Below are positions 1-13,800 of a stretch of DNA of 34,184 nucleotides, piece by piece. The DNA comes from Liolophura sinensis (lineage: Eukaryota; Mollusca; Polyplacophora; Chitonida; Chitonidae). The notes under the pieces are model-generated. The model did no database searches and was not told where the DNA came from. It worked only from the letters and a program-made list of their open reading frames with translations. The stretch is from the NCBI RefSeq assembly GCF_032854445.1, contig NW_027018372.1:1-34184 (forward strand), read 5' to 3'. Each line of letters opens with the position of its first letter. Positions within the stretch are counted from its first letter, which is position 1. The translations under genes were made by a program, and so were the position numbers.

Positions 1-223
1 TATAGTAATGACCAGTCGCGATTGTACATAGTTAATGTAGCCGATTTCAATTCGCAAAAAGACCAGGCAAAAATCCAAAAGTGGAAAAACTGTTCCAATG
101 CTGCTGGTAAGAGGCTAATCCGACGTATTTTTTGACGAGAAATCGAATGGTGCAAACCGCGTTGCTCTCGACCAATACTTTTGGCTGTAGCCACAAATGA
201 ATAATCATTGATGTCAAGATCAC
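1..223. repeat. Partial monomer at left edge
   Basis: This is the final 223 bases of a monomer whose start lies outside the window. It carries the common tail haplotype gacc, gtgg, ctgctgg and ends at the CAC before the M1 landmark. It shows that the array continues to the left. Confidence 0.95.
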
Positions 224-2411
224 GTGCCCAGCAACGGCTCTTACTCCATGGAAACCAAGGAAATTTGCAATTTTTCAACAGCTGAAGATGCCTGGCCCAA
301 TTACGCATCTTTTGGCACCTTATTGATGTGGGTCAGTGTTCAATTGTACTTTTTACAGCGGACTGTATCAAGTACCTTGTGTTTTTTTTATATACAAATG
401 GTGTGGTTTTTCTACATGTAGATAAAGACATTGAGTTTATTTTCGACTTAGAAGTAAGACAACTCCTGGGTGAGTTAAATGGGCTTGGCCCAAAGATTGA
501 CGTCGTCTGGGCTACCGAAGGGCACATAACTTATAATGAAAAGTTGAATATAGTAATGACCAGTCGCGATTGTACATAGTTAATGTAGCCGATTTCAATT
601 CGCAAAAAGACCCAGGCAAAAATCCAAAAGTAGAAAAACTGTTCCAATGCTGTTGGTAAGAGGCTAATCCGACGTATTTTTTGACGAGAAATCGAATGTG
701 CAAACCGCGTTGCTCTCCGACCAATACTTTTGGCTGTAGCCACAAATGAATAATCATTGATGTCAAGATCACGTGCCCAGCAACGGCTCTTACTCCATGG
801 AAACCAAGGAAATTTGCAATTTTTCAACAGCTGGAGATGTTCTGGCCCAATTGCGCATCTTTTGGCACCTTATTGATGTGGTCAGTGTTCAATTGTACTT
901 TTTACAGCGCACTGTATCAAGTACCTTGTGTTTTTTTTATATACAAATGGTGTGGTTTTTCTACATGTAGATAAAGACATAGGAGTTTGTCTTCGACTTA
1001 GAAGTAAGACATTTGCCTGGGTGAGTTAAATGGGCTTGGCCCAAAGATTTGACGTCGTCTGGGCTACCGAAGGGCACATAATTTATAAAGAAAAGTTGAA
1101 TATAGTAATGACCAGTCGCGATTGTACATAGTTAATGTAGCCGATTTCAATTCGCAAAAAGACCAGGCAAAAATCCAAAAGTGGAAAAACTGTTCCAATG
1201 CTGCTGGTAAGAGCTATCCGACGTATTTTTGACGAGAAATCGAATGGCAAACCGCGTGCTCTCCGACCAATACTTTTGGCTGTAGCCACAAATGAATAAT
1301 CATTGATGTCAAGATCACGTGCCCAGCAACGGCTCTTACTCCCATGGAAACCAAGGAAATTTGCAATTTTTCAACAGCTGGAGATGCCTGGCCCAATTGC
1401 GCATCTTTTGGCACCTTATTGATGTGGGTCAGTGTTCAATTGTACTTTTTACAGCGGACTGTATCAAGTACCTGTGTTTTTTTATATACAAATGGTGTGG
1501 TTTTTCTACATGTAGAGAAAGACATTGAGTTTATCTTCGACTTAGAAGTAAGACAACTCCTGGGTGAGTTAAATGGGCTTGGCCCAAAGATTTGACGTCG
1601 TCTGGGCTACCGAAGGGCAGCATAACTTATAATTAAACGTTGAATAATAGTAATACCAGTCGCGATTGTACATAGTTAATGTAGCCGATTTCAATTCGCA
1701 AAAACACCAGGCAAAAATCCAAAAGTGGAAAAACTGTTCCAATGCTGCTGGTAAGAGGCTAATCCGACGTATTTTTTGACGAGAAATCGAATGGTGCAAA
1801 CCGCGTTGCTCTCCGACCAATACTTTGGCTGTAGCCACAAATGAATAATCATTGATGTCAAGATCACGTGCCCAGCAACGGCTCTTACTCCATGGAAACC
1901 AAGGAAATTTGCAATTTTCAACAGCTGGAGATGCCTGGCCCAATTGCGCATCTTTGGCACCTTATTGATGTGGGTCAGTGTTCATTGTACTTTTTACAGC
2001 GCACTGTATCAAGTACCTTGTGTTTTTTTTATATACAAATGGTGTGGTTTTTCTACATGTAGATAAAGACATTGAGTTTGTCTTCGACTTAGAAGTAAGA
2101 CATTTGCTGGGTGAGTTAAATGGGCTTGGCCCAAAGATTTGACGTCGTCTGGGCTACGAAGGGCACATAACTTATAATGAAAAGTTGAATAAGTAATGAC
2201 CAGTCGCGATTGTACATAGTTAATGTAGCCGATTTCAATTCGCAAAAAGACCAGGCAAAAATCAAAAGTGGAAAAACTGTTCCAATGCTGCTGGTAAGAG
2301 GCTAATCCGACGTATTTTTTGACGAGAAATCGAATGGTGCAAACCGCGTTGCTCTCCGACCAATACTTTTGGCTGTAGCCACAAATGAATAATCATTGAT
2401 GTCAAGATCAC
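224..2411. repeat. Monomers M1-M4, related to M45 and M42-M44 of the higher-order repeat
   Basis: Monomer starts are 224, 773, 1319 and 1868. M1 is a Q-family copy with gctgaagatgcc, ttacgc and gtttattttc and a gtag/ctgttgg tail, matching M45 (24394) and M60 (32642). M2 has gcgcact and the rare tail atttataaag, otherwise seen in M42 and M57. M3 is Q type with T7 and a cacc/gtgg tail like M43. M4 matches M44 (gcgcact, acttat, gacc, gtgg). In the 15-mer the M45 type follows M44, but here it precedes the M42-like copy, so the order is rearranged. Several private indels are present, for example near 1211-1260 and 1628-1660. Confidence 0.8.
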
Positions 2412-5159
2412 GTGCCCAGCAACGGCTCTTACTCCATGGAAACCAAGGAAATTTGCAATTTTTCAACAGCTGGAGATGCCTGGCCCAATTGCGCATCTTT
2501 TGGCACCTTATTGATGTGGGTCAGTGTTCAATTGTACTTTTTACAGCGGACTGTATCAAGTACCTTGTGTTTTTTTTATATACAAATGGTGTGGTTTTTC
2601 TACATGTAGATAAAGACATTGAGTTTGTCTTCGACTTAGAAGTAAGACATTTGCTGGGTGAGTTAAATGGGCTTGGCCAAAAGATTTGACGTCGTCTGGG
2701 CTACCGAAGGGCACATAATTTATAATGAAAAGTTGAATATAGTAATGACCAGTCCGCGGATTGTACATAGTTAATGTAGCCGATTTCAATTCGCAAAAAG
2801 ACCAGGCAAAAATCCAAAAGTGGAAAAACTGTTCCAATGCTGCTGGTAAGAGGCTAATCCGACGTATTTTTTGACGAGAAATCGAATGGTGCAAACCGCG
2901 TTGCTCTCCGACCAATACTTTTGGCTGTAGCCACAAATGAATAATCATTGATGTCAAGATCACGTGCCAGCAACGGCTCTTACTCCATGGAAACCAAGGA
3001 AATTTGCAATTTTTCAACAGCTGGAGATGCCTGCCCAATTGCGCATCTTTTGGCACCTTATTGATGTGGTCAGTGTTCAATTGTACTTTTTACAGCGGGA
3101 CTGTATCAAGTACCTTTGTGTTTTTTTTGTATACAAATGGTGTGGTTTTCTACATGTAAGTAAAGACATTGAGTTTATCTTCGACTTAGAAGTAAGACAA
3201 CTCCTGGGTGAGTTAAATGGGCTTGGCCCAAAGATTTGACGTCGTCTGGGCTACCGAAGGGCACATAACTTATAATGAGAAGTTGAATATAGTAATGACC
3301 AGTCGCGATTGTACATAGTTAATGTAGCCGATTTCAATTCGCAAAACACCAGGCAAAAATCCAAAAGTAGAAAAACTGTTCCAATGCTGTTGGTAAGAGG
3401 CTAAATCCGACGTATTTTTTGACGAGAAATCGAATGGTGCAAACCGCGTTGCTCTCCGACCAATACTTTTGGCTGTAGCCACAAATGAATAATCATTGAT
3501 GTCAAGATCACGTGCCCAGCAACGGCTCTTACTCCATGGAAACCAAGGAAATTTGCAATTTTTCAACAGCTGGAGATGTCTGGCCCAATTGCGCATCTTT
3601 TGGCACCTTATTGATGTGGGTCAGTGTTCAATTGTACTTTTTACAGCGCACTGTATCAAGTACCCTTGTGTTTTTTTTATATACAAATGGTGTGGTTTTT
3701 CTACATGTAGATAAAGACATTGAGTTTGTCTTCGACTTAGAAGTAAGACATTTGCTGGGTGAGTTAAATGGGCTTGGCCAAAGATTTGACGTCGTCTGTG
3801 CTACCGAAGGGCACATAACTTATAATGAAAAGTTGAATATAGTAATGGACCAGTCGCGATTGTACATAGTTAATGTAGCCGATTTCAATTCGCAAAAAGA
3901 CCAGGCAAAAATCCAAAAGTGGAAAAACTGTTCCAATGCTGCTGGTAAGAGGCTAATCCGACGTATTTTTTGACGAGAAATCGAATGGTGCAAACCGCGT
4001 TGCTCTCCGACCAATACTTTTGGCTGTAGCCACAAATGAATAATCATTGATGTCAAGATCACGTGCCCAGCAACGGCTCTTACTCCATGGAAACCAAGGA
4101 AATTTGCAATTTTTCAACAGCTGGAGATGCCTGGCCCAATTGCGCATCTTTTGGCACCTTATTGATGTGGGGTCAGTGTTCAATTGTACTTTTTACAGCG
4201 CACTGTATCAAGTACCTTGTGTTTTTTTTATATACAAATGGTGTGGTTTTTCTACATGTAGATAAAGACATTGAGTTTGTCTTCGACTTAGAAGTAAGAC
4301 ATTTGCTGGGTGAGTTAAATGGGCTTGGCCAAAGATTTGACGTCGTCTGGGCTACCGAAGGGCACATAATTATAATGAAAAGTTGAATATAGTAATGACC
4401 AGTCGCGATTTGTACATAGTTAATGTAGCCGATTTCAATTCGCAAAAAGAACAGGCAAAAATCCAAAAGTGGAAAAACTGTTCCAATGCTGCTGGTAAGA
4501 GGCTAATCCGACGTATTTTTTGACGAGAAATCGAATGGTGCAAACCGCGTTGCTCTCCGACCAATACTTTGGCTGTAGCCACAAATGAATAATCATTGAT
4601 GTCAAGATCACGTGCCCAGCAACGGCTCTTACTCCATGGAAACCAAGGAAATTTGCAATTTTTCAACAGCTGGAGATGCCTGGCCCAATTGCGCATCTTT
4701 TGGCACCTTATTGATGTGGGTCAGTGTTCAATTGTACTTTTTACAGCGGACTGTATCAAGTACCTTGTGTTTTTTTATATACAAATGGTGTGGTTTTTCT
4801 ACATGTAGATAAAGACATTGAGTTTATCTTCGACTAGAAGTAAGACAACTCCTGGGTGAGTTAAATGGGCTTGGCCCAAAGATTTGGACGTCGTCTGGGC
4901 TACCGAAGGGCACATAACTTATAATGAAAAGTTGAATATAGTAATGACCAGTCGCGATTGTACATAGTTAATGTAGCCGATTTCAATTCGCAAAAACACC
5001 AGGCAAAATCCAAAAGTGGAAAAACTGTTCCAATGCTGCTGGTAAGAGGCTAATCCGACGTATTTTTTGACGAGAAATCGAATGGTGCAAACCGCGTTGC
5101 TCTCCGACCAATACTTTTGGCTGTAGCCACAAATGAATAATCATTAATGTCAAGATCAC
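2412..5159. repeat. Five-monomer block, first copy (M5-M9)
   Basis: Monomer starts are 2412, 2964, 3512, 4063 and 4612. The types in order are: H with atttat; Q with a gtatac variant after the T run, aatgagaag and a cacc/gtag/ctgttgg tail; H with gatgtc, gcgcact and gtctgtg; H with gcgcact, a shortened atttat and the rare aagaacagg; and Q with T7 and a cacc/gtgg tail. The same order recurs in M10-M14. Single-base indels are frequent. Confidence 0.82.
3512..3973 (+). pseudogene. Longest forward reading frame of the same decayed fragment (M7), not a gene
   Basis: This GTG-started frame of 153 codons spans almost a whole monomer because three private indels (an extra C near 3664, a missing C near 3779, and an extra G near 3847) cancel frameshifts fixed in the consensus. 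It contains the same landmarks as the M34 copy: LLGELN, ATEGHITYNEKLNIV, YIVNVADF, AKIQKW and GKRLI. The sixty or so residues before VDKDIEF include a hydrophobic stretch (TLLMWVSVQLYFLQ) that translates a T-rich, possibly intronic region and need not be protein. No other monomer keeps this frame, and the surrounding DNA is rich in single-base errors, so it is best read as accidental opening of a pseudogene fragment. Confidence 0.5.
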
Positions 5160-7899
5160 GTGCCCAGCAACGGCTCTTACTCCATGGAAACCAAGGAAAT
5201 TTGCAATTTTCAACAGCTGGAGATGCCTGGCCCAATTGCGCATCTTTTGGCACCTTATTGATGTGGGTCAGTGTTCAATTGTACTTTTTACAGCGCACTG
5301 TATCAAGTACCTTGTGTTTTTTTTATATACAAATGGTGTGGTTTTCTACATGTAGATAAAGACATTGAGTTTGTCTTCGACTTAGAAGTAAGACATTTGC
5401 TGGGTGAGTTAAATGGGCTTGGCCCAAAGATTTGACGTCGTCTGGGCTACCGAAGGGCACATAATTTATAATGAAAAGTTGAATATAGTAATGACCTAGT
5501 CGCGATTGTACATAGTTAATGTAGCCGATTTCAATTCGCAAAAAGAACCAGGCAAAAATCCAAAAGTGGAAAAACTGTTCCAATGCTGCTGGTAAGAGGC
5601 TAATCCGACGTATTTTTTGACGAGAAATCGAATGGTGCAAACCGCGTTGCTCTCCGACCAATACTTTGGCTGTAGCCACAAATGAATAATCATTGATGTC
5701 AAGATCACGTGCCCAGCAACGGCTCTACTCCATGGAAACCAGGGAAATTTGCAATTTTTCAACAGCTGGAGATGCCTGGCCCAATTGCGCATCTTTTGGC
5801 ACCTTATTGATGTGGGTCAGTGTTCAATTGTACTTTTTACAGCGGACTGTATCAAGTACCTTGTGTTTTTTTGTATACAAATGGTGTGGTTTTTCTACAT
5901 GTAGATAAAGACATTGAGTTTATCTTCGACTTAGAAGTAAGACAACTCCTGGGTGAGTTAAATGGGCTTGGCCCAAAGATTTTGACGTCGTCTGGGCTAC
6001 CGAAGGGCACATAACTTATAATGAGAAGTTGAATATAGTAATGACCAGTCGCGATTGTACATAGTTAATGTAGCCGATTTCAATTCGCAAAAACACCAGG
6101 CAAAAATCCAAAAGTAGAAAAACTGTTCCAATGCTGTTGGTAAGAGGCTAATCCGACGTATTTTTGACGAGAATCGAATGGTGCAAACCGCGTTGCTCTC
6201 CGACCAATACTTTTGGCTGTAGCCACAAATGATAATCATTGATGTCAAGATCACGTGCCCAGCAACGGCTCTTACTCCATGGAAACCAGGAAATTTGCAA
6301 TTTTTCAACAGCTGGAGATGTCTGGCCCAATTGCGCATCTTTTGGCACCTTATTGATGTGGGTCAGTGTTCAATTGTACTTTTTACAGCGCACTGTATCA
6401 AGTACCTTGTGTTTTTTTTATATACAAATGGTGTGGTTTTTCTACATGTAGATAAAGACATTGAGTTTGTCTTCGACTTAGAAGTAAGACATTTGCTGGG
6501 TGAGTTAAATGGGCTTGCCCAAAGATTGACGTCGTCTGTGCTACCGAAGGGCACAGAACTTATAATGAAAAGTTGAATATAGTAATGACCAGTCGCGATT
6601 GTACATAGTTAATGTAGCCGATTTCAATTCGCAAAAAGACCAGGCAAAAATCCAAAAGTGGAAAAACTGTTCCAATGCTGCTGGTAAGAGGCTAATCCGA
6701 CGTATTTTTGACGAGAAATCGAATGGTGCAAACCGCGTTGCTCTCTCGACCAATACTTTTGGCTTGTAGCCCAAAATGAATAATCATTGATGTCAAGATC
6801 ACGTGCCCAGCAACGGCTCTTACTCCATGGAAAACCAAGGAAATTTGCAATTTTTCAACAGCTGGAGATGCCTGGCCCAATTGCGCATCTTTTGGCACCT
6901 TATTGATGTGGGTCAGTGTTCAATTGTACTTTTTACAGCGCACTGTATCAAGTACCTTGTGTTTTTTTATATACAAATGGTGTGGTTTTTCTACATGTAG
7001 ATAAAGACATTGAGTTTGTCTTCGACTTAGAAGTAAGACATTTGCTGGGTGAGTTAAATGGGCTTGGCCCAAAGATTGACGTCGTCTGGCTACCGAAGGG
7101 CACATAATTTATAATGAAAAGTTGAATATAGTAATGACCAGTCGCGATTGTACATAGTTAATGTAGCCGATTTCAATTCGCAAAAAGAACAGGCAAAAAT
7201 CCAAAAGTGGAAAAACTGTTCCAATGCTGCTGGTAAGAGGCTAATCCGACGTATTTTTTGACGAGAAATCGAATGGTGCAAACCGCGTTGCTCTCCGACC
7301 AATACTTTTGGCTGTAGCCACAAATGAATAATCATTGATGTCAAGATCACGTGCCCAGCAACGGCTCTTACTCCATGGAAACCAAGGAAATTTGCAATTT
7401 TTCAACAGCTGGAGATGCCTGCCCAATTGCGCATCTTTTGGCACCTTATTGATGTGGGTCAGTGTTCAATTGTACTTTTTACAGCGGGACTGTATCAAGT
7501 ACCTTGTGTTTTTTTATATACAAATGGTGTGGTTTTTCTACATGTAGATAAAGACATTGAGTTTATCTTCGACTTAGAAGTAAGACAACTCCTGGGTGAG
7601 TTAAATGGCTTGGCCCAAAGATTTGACGTCGTCTGGGCTACCGAAGGGCACATAACTTATAATGAAAAGTTGAATATAGTAATGACCAGTCGCGATTGTA
7701 CATAGTTAATGTAGCCGATTTCAATTCGCAAAAAACACCAGGCAAAAATCCAAAGTGGAAAAACTGTTCCAATGCTGCTGGTAAGAGGCTAATCCGACGT
7801 ATTTTTTGACGAGAAATCGAATGGTGCAAACCGCGTTGCTCTCCGACCAATACTTTTGGCTGTAGCCACAAATGAATAATCATTGATGTCAAGATCACT
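5160..7899. repeat. Five-monomer block, second copy (M10-M14)
   Basis: Monomer starts are 5160, 5709, 6255, 6803 and 7351, offset by 2739-2748 bp from M5-M9. Rare markers recur in matching positions: gtatac plus aatgagaag in M6 and M11, gcgcact with gtctgtg in M7 and M12, aagaacagg in M8 and M13, and T7 with a cacc/gtgg tail in M9 and M14. M5 and M10 are the least alike pair (gcggact against gcgcact; M10 reads aagaaccagg). Confidence 0.82.
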
Positions 7900-10800
7900 G
7901 TGCCCAGCAACGGCTCTTACTCCATGGAAACCAAGGAAATTTGCCAATTTTTCAACAGCTGGAGATGTCTGGCCCAATTGCGCATCTTTGGCACCTTATT
8001 GATGTGGGTCAGTGTCAATTGTACTTTTTACAGCGCACTGTATCAAGTACCTTGTGTTTTTTTTATATACAAATGGTGTGGTTTTTCTACATGTAGATAA
8101 AGACATTGAGTTTGTCTTCGACTTAGAAGTAAGACATTTGCTGGGTGAGTTAAATGGGCTTGGCCCAAAGATTTGACGTCGTCTGGGCTACCGAAGGGCA
8201 CATAACTTATAATGAAAAGTTGAATATAGTAATGACCAGTCGCGATTGTACATAGTTAATGTAGCCGATTTCAATTCGCAAAAGACCAGGCAAAAATCCA
8301 AAAGTGGAAAAACTGTCCAATGCTGCTGGTAAGAGGCTAATCCGACGTATTTTTTGACGAGAAATCGAATGGTGCAAACCGCGTTGCTCTCCGACCAATA
8401 CTTTTGGCTGTAGCCACAAATGAATAATCATTGATGTCAAGATCACGTGCCCAGCAACGGCTCTTACTCCATGGAAACCAAGGAAATTGCAATTTTTCAA
8501 CAGCTGGAGATGTCTGGCCCAATTTGCGCATCTTTTGGCACCTTATTGATGTGGGTCAGTTGTTCAATTGTACTTTTTACAGCGGACTGTATCAAGTACC
8601 TTGTGTTTTTTTTATATACAAATGGTGTGGTTTTTTCTACATGTAGATAAAGACATTGAGTTTGTCTTCGACTTAGAAGTAAGACATTTGCTGGGTGAGT
8701 TAAATGGGCTTGGCCCAAAGATTTGACGTCGTCTGGGCTACCGAAGGGCACATAACTTATAATGAAAAGTTGAATATAGTAATGACCAGTCGCGATTGTA
8801 CATAGTTAATGTAGCCGATTTCAATTCGCAAAAGACCAGGCAAAAATCAAAAGTGGAAAAACTGTTCCAATGCTGCTGGTAAGAGGCTAATCCGACGTAT
8901 TTTTTGACGAGAAATCGAATGGTGCAAACCGCGTTGCTCTGCGACCAATACTTTTGGCTGTAGCCACAAATGAATAATCATTGATGTCAAGATCACGTGC
9001 CCAGCAACGGCTCTTACTCCATGGAAACCAAGGAAATTTGCAATTTTTTCAACAGCTGGAGATGTCTGGCCCAATTGCGCATCTTTTGGCACCTTATTGA
9101 TGTGGGTCAGTGTTCAATTGTACTTTTTACAGCGGACTGTATCAAGTACCTTGTGTTTTTTTTATATACAAATGGTGTGGTTTTTCTACATGTAGATAAA
9201 GATATTGAGTTTGTCTTCGACTTAGAAGTAAGACATTTGCTGGGTGAGTTAAATGGGCTTGGCCCAAAGATTTGACGTCGTCTGTGCTACCGAAGGGCAC
9301 ATAACTTATAATGAAAAGTTGAATATAGTAATGACCAGTCGCGATTGTACATAGTTAATGTAGCCGATTTCAATTAGCAGAAAGACCAGGCAAAAATCCA
9401 AAAGTGGAAAAACTGTTCCAATGCTGCTGATAAGAGGCTAATCCGACGTATTTTTTGACGAGAAATCGAATGGTGCAAACCGCGTTGCTCTCCGACCAAT
9501 ACTTTTGCTGTAGCCACAAATGAATAATCATTGATGTCAAGATCACGTGCCCAGCAACGGCTCTTACTCCATGGAAACCAAGGAAATTTGCAATTTTTCA
9601 ACAGCTGGAGATGTCTGGCCCAATTGCGCATCTTTTGGCACCTTATTGATGTGGGTCAGTGTTCAATTGTACTTTTTACAGCGGACTGTATCAAGTACCT
9701 TGTGTTTTTTTTATATACAAATGGTGTGGTTTTTCTACATGTAGATAAAGACATTGAGTTTGTCTTCGACTTAGAAGTAAGACATTTGCTGGGTGAGTTA
9801 AATGGGCTTGGCCCAAAGATTTGACGTCGTCTGGGCTACCGAAGGGCACATAACTTATAATGAAAAGTTGAATATAGTAATGACCAGTCGCGATTGTACA
9901 TAGTTAATGTAGCCGATTTCAATTCGCAAAAAGACCAGGCAAAAATCCAAAAGTGGAAAAACTGTTCCAATGCTGCTGGTAAGAGGCTAATCCGACGTAT
10001 TTTTTGACGAGAAATCGAATTGTGCAAACCGTGTTGCTCTCCGACCAATACTTTTGGCTGTAGCCACAAATGAATAATCATTGATGTCAAGATCACGTGC
10101 CCAGCAACGGCTCTTACTCCATGGAAACCAAGGAAATTTGCAATTTTTCAACAGCTGGAGATGCCTGGCCCAATTGCGCATCTTTTGGCACCTTATTGAT
10201 GTGGGTCAGTGTTCAATTGTACTTTTTACAGCGCACTGTATCAAGTACCTTGTGTTTTTTTTTATATACAAATGGTGTGGTTTTTCTACATGTAGATAAA
10301 GACATTGAGTTTGTCTTCGACTTAGAAGTAAGACATTTGCTGGGTGAGTTAAATGGGCTTGGCCCAAAGATTTGACGTCGTCTGGGCTACCGAAGGGCAC
10401 ATAATTTATAATGAAAAGTTGAATATAGTAATGACCAGTCGCGATTGTACATAGTTAATGTAGACGATTTCAATTCGCAAAAAGACCAGGCAAAAATCCA
10501 AAAGTGGAAAAACTGTTCCAATGCTGCTGGTAAGAGGCTAATCCGACGTATTTTTTGACGAGAAATCGAATGGTGCAAACCGCGTTGCTCTCCGACCAAT
10601 ACTTTTGGCTGTAGCCACAAATGAATAATCATTGATGTCAAGATCACGTGCCCAGCAACGGCTCTTACTCCATGGAAACCAAGGAAATTTGCAATTTTTC
10701 AACAGCTGGAGATGCCTGGCCCAATTGCGCATCTTTTGGCACCTTATTGATGTGGGTCAGTGTTCAATTGTACTTTTTACAGCGGACTGTATCAAGTACC

Positions 10801-13800
10801 TTGTGTTTTTTTATATACAAATGGTGTGGTTTTTCTACATGTAGATAAAGACATTGAGTTTATCTTCGACTTAGAAGTAAGACAACTCCTGGGTGAGTTA
10901 AATGGGCTTGGCCCAAAGATTTGACGTCGTCTGGGCTAGCGAAGGGCACATAACTTATAATGAAAAGTTGAATATAGTAATGACCAGTCGCGATTGTACA
11001 TAGTTAATGTAGCCGATTTCAATTCGCAAAAACACCAGGCAAAAATCCAAAAGTAGAAAAACTGTTCCAATGCTGTTGGTAAGAGGCTAATCCGACGTAT
11101 ATTTTGACGAGAAATCGAATGGCGCAAACCGCGTTGCTCTCCGACCAATACTTTTGGCTGTAGCCACAAATGAATAATCATTGATGTCAAGATCACGTGC
11201 CCAGCAACGGCTCTTACTCCATGGAAACCAAGGAAATTTGCAATTTTTCAACAGCTGGAGATGTCTGGCCCAATTGCGCATCTTTTGGCACCTTATTGAT
11301 GTGGGTCAGTGTTCAATTGTACTTTTTACAGCGGACTGTATCAAGTACCTTGTGTTTTTTTTATATACAAATGGTGTGGTTTTTCTACATGTAGATAAAG
11401 ACATTGAGTTTGTCTTCGACTTAGAAGTAAGACATTTGCTGGGTGAGTTAAATGGGCTTGGCCCAAAGATTTGACGTCGTCTGGGCTACCGAAGGGCACA
11501 TAACTTATAATGAAAAGTTGAATATAGTAATGACCAGTCGCGATTGTACATAGTTAATGTAGCCGATTTCAATTCGCAAAAAGACCAGGCAAAAATCCAA
11601 AAGTGGAAAAACTGTTCCAATGCTGCTGGTAAGAGGCTAATCCGACGTATTTTTTGACGAGAAATCGAATGGTGCAAACCGCGTTGCTCTCCGACCAATA
11701 CTTTTGGCTGTAGCCACAAATGAATAATCATTGATGTCAAGATCACGTGCCCAGCAACGGCTCTTACTCCATGGAAACCAAGGAAATTTGCAATTTTTCA
11801 ACAGCTGGAGATGTCTGGCCCAATTGCGCATCTTTTGGCACCTTATTGATGTGGGTCAGTGTTCAATTGTACTTTTTACAGCGGACTGTATCAAGTACCT
11901 TGTGTTTTTTTTATATACAAATGGTGTGGTTTTTCTACATGTAGATAAAGACATTGAGTTTGTCTTCGACTTAGAAGTAAGACATTTGCTGGGTGAGTTA
12001 AATGGGCTTGGCCCAAAGATTTGACGTCGTCTGTGCTACCGAAGGGCACATAACTTATAATGAAAAGTTGAATATAGTAATGACCAGTCGCGATTGTACA
12101 TAGTTAATGTAGCCGATTTCAATTCGCAAAAAGACCAGGCAAAAATCCAAAAAGTGGAAAAACTGTTCCAATGCTGCTGATAAGAGGCTAATCCGACGTA
12201 TTTTTTTGACGAGAAATCGAATGGTGCAAACCGTGTTGCTCTCCGACCAATACTTTTGGCTGTAGCCACAAATGAATAATCATTGATGTCAAGATCACGT
12301 GCCCAGCAACGGCTCTTACTCCATGGAAACCAAGGAAATTTGCAATTTTTCAACAGCTGGAGATGCCTGGCCCAATTGCGCATCTTTTGGCACCTTATTG
12401 ATGTGGGTCAGTGTTCAATTGTACTTTTTACAGCGGACTGTATCAAGTACCTTGTGTTTTTTTTATATACAATGGTGTGGTGTTTTTCTACATGTAGATA
12501 AAGACATTGAGTTTATCTTCGACTTAGAAGTAAGACAACTCCTGGGTGAGTTAAATGGGCTTGGCCCAAAGATTTGACGTCGTCTGGGCTACCGAAGGGC
12601 ACATAACTTATAATGAAAAGTTGAATATAGTAATGACCAGTCGCGATTGTACATAGTTAATGTAGCCGATTTCAATTCGCAAAAACACCAGGCAAAAATC
12701 CAAAAGTAGAAAAACTGTTCCAATGCTGTTGGTAAGAGGCTAATCCGACGTATTTTTTGACGAGAAATCGAATGGTGCAAACCGCGTTGCTCTCCGACCA
12801 ATACTTTTGGCTGTAGCCACAAATGAATAATCATTGATGTCAAGATCACGTGCCCAGCAACGGCTCTTACTCCATGGAAACCAAGGAAATTTGCAATTTT
12901 TCAACAGCTGGAGATGTCTGGCCCAATTGCGCATCTTTGGCACCTTATTGATGTGGGTCAGTGTTCAATTGTACTTTTTACAGCGGACTGTATCAAGTAC
13001 CTGTGTTTTTTTTATATACAAATGGTGTGGTTTTTCTACATGTAGATAAAGACATTGAGTTTGTCTTCGACTTAGAAGTAAGACATTTGCTGGGTGAGTT
13101 AAATGGGCTTGGCCCAAAGATTTGACGTCGTCTGTGCTACCGAAGGGCACATAACTTATAATGAAAAGTTGAATATAGTAATGACCAGTCGCGATTGTAC
13201 ATAGTTAATGTAGCCGATTTCAATTCGCAAAAAGACCAGGCAAAAATCCAAAAGTGGAAAAACTGTTCAATGCTGCTGGTAAGAGGCTAATCCGACGTAT
13301 TTTTTGACGAGAAATCGAATGGTGCAAACCGCGTTGCTCTCCGACCAATACTTTTGGCTGTAGCCACAAATGAATAATCATTGATGTCAAGATCACGTGC
13401 CCAGCAACGGCTCTTACTCCATGGAAACCAAGGAAATTTGCAATTTTTCAACAGCTGGAGATGCCTGGCCCAATTGCGCATCTTTGGCACCTTATTGATG
13501 TGGGTCAGTGTTCAATTGTACTTTTTACAGCGCACTGTATCAAGTACCTTGTGTTTTTTTTATATACAAATGGTGTGGTTTTTCTACATGTAGATAAAGA
13601 CATTGAGTTTGTCTTCGACTTAGAAGTAAGACATTTGCTGGGTGAGTTAAATGGGCTTGGCCAAAGATTTGACGTCGTCTGGGCTACCGAAGGGCACATA
13701 ACTTATAATGAAAAGTTGAATATAGTAATGACCAGTCGCGATTGTACATAGTTAATGTAGCCGATTTCAATTCGCAAAAAGACCAGGCAAAAATCCAAAA

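Noticed and set aside
2556-3080. Many open frames of 60-174 codons on both strands, including a 174-codon minus-strand frame here
   Set aside because: They recur once per monomer, change length with every single-base indel, overlap on both strands and show no conserved protein frame across copies. They are by-products of the repeat.
12170-12225. Hammerhead-like ctgctgataag ... cgagaaatc segment
   Set aside because: CTGATAAG is not the conserved CTGATGA core, most monomers have ctggtaag, and I see no pairing stems of the right layout.
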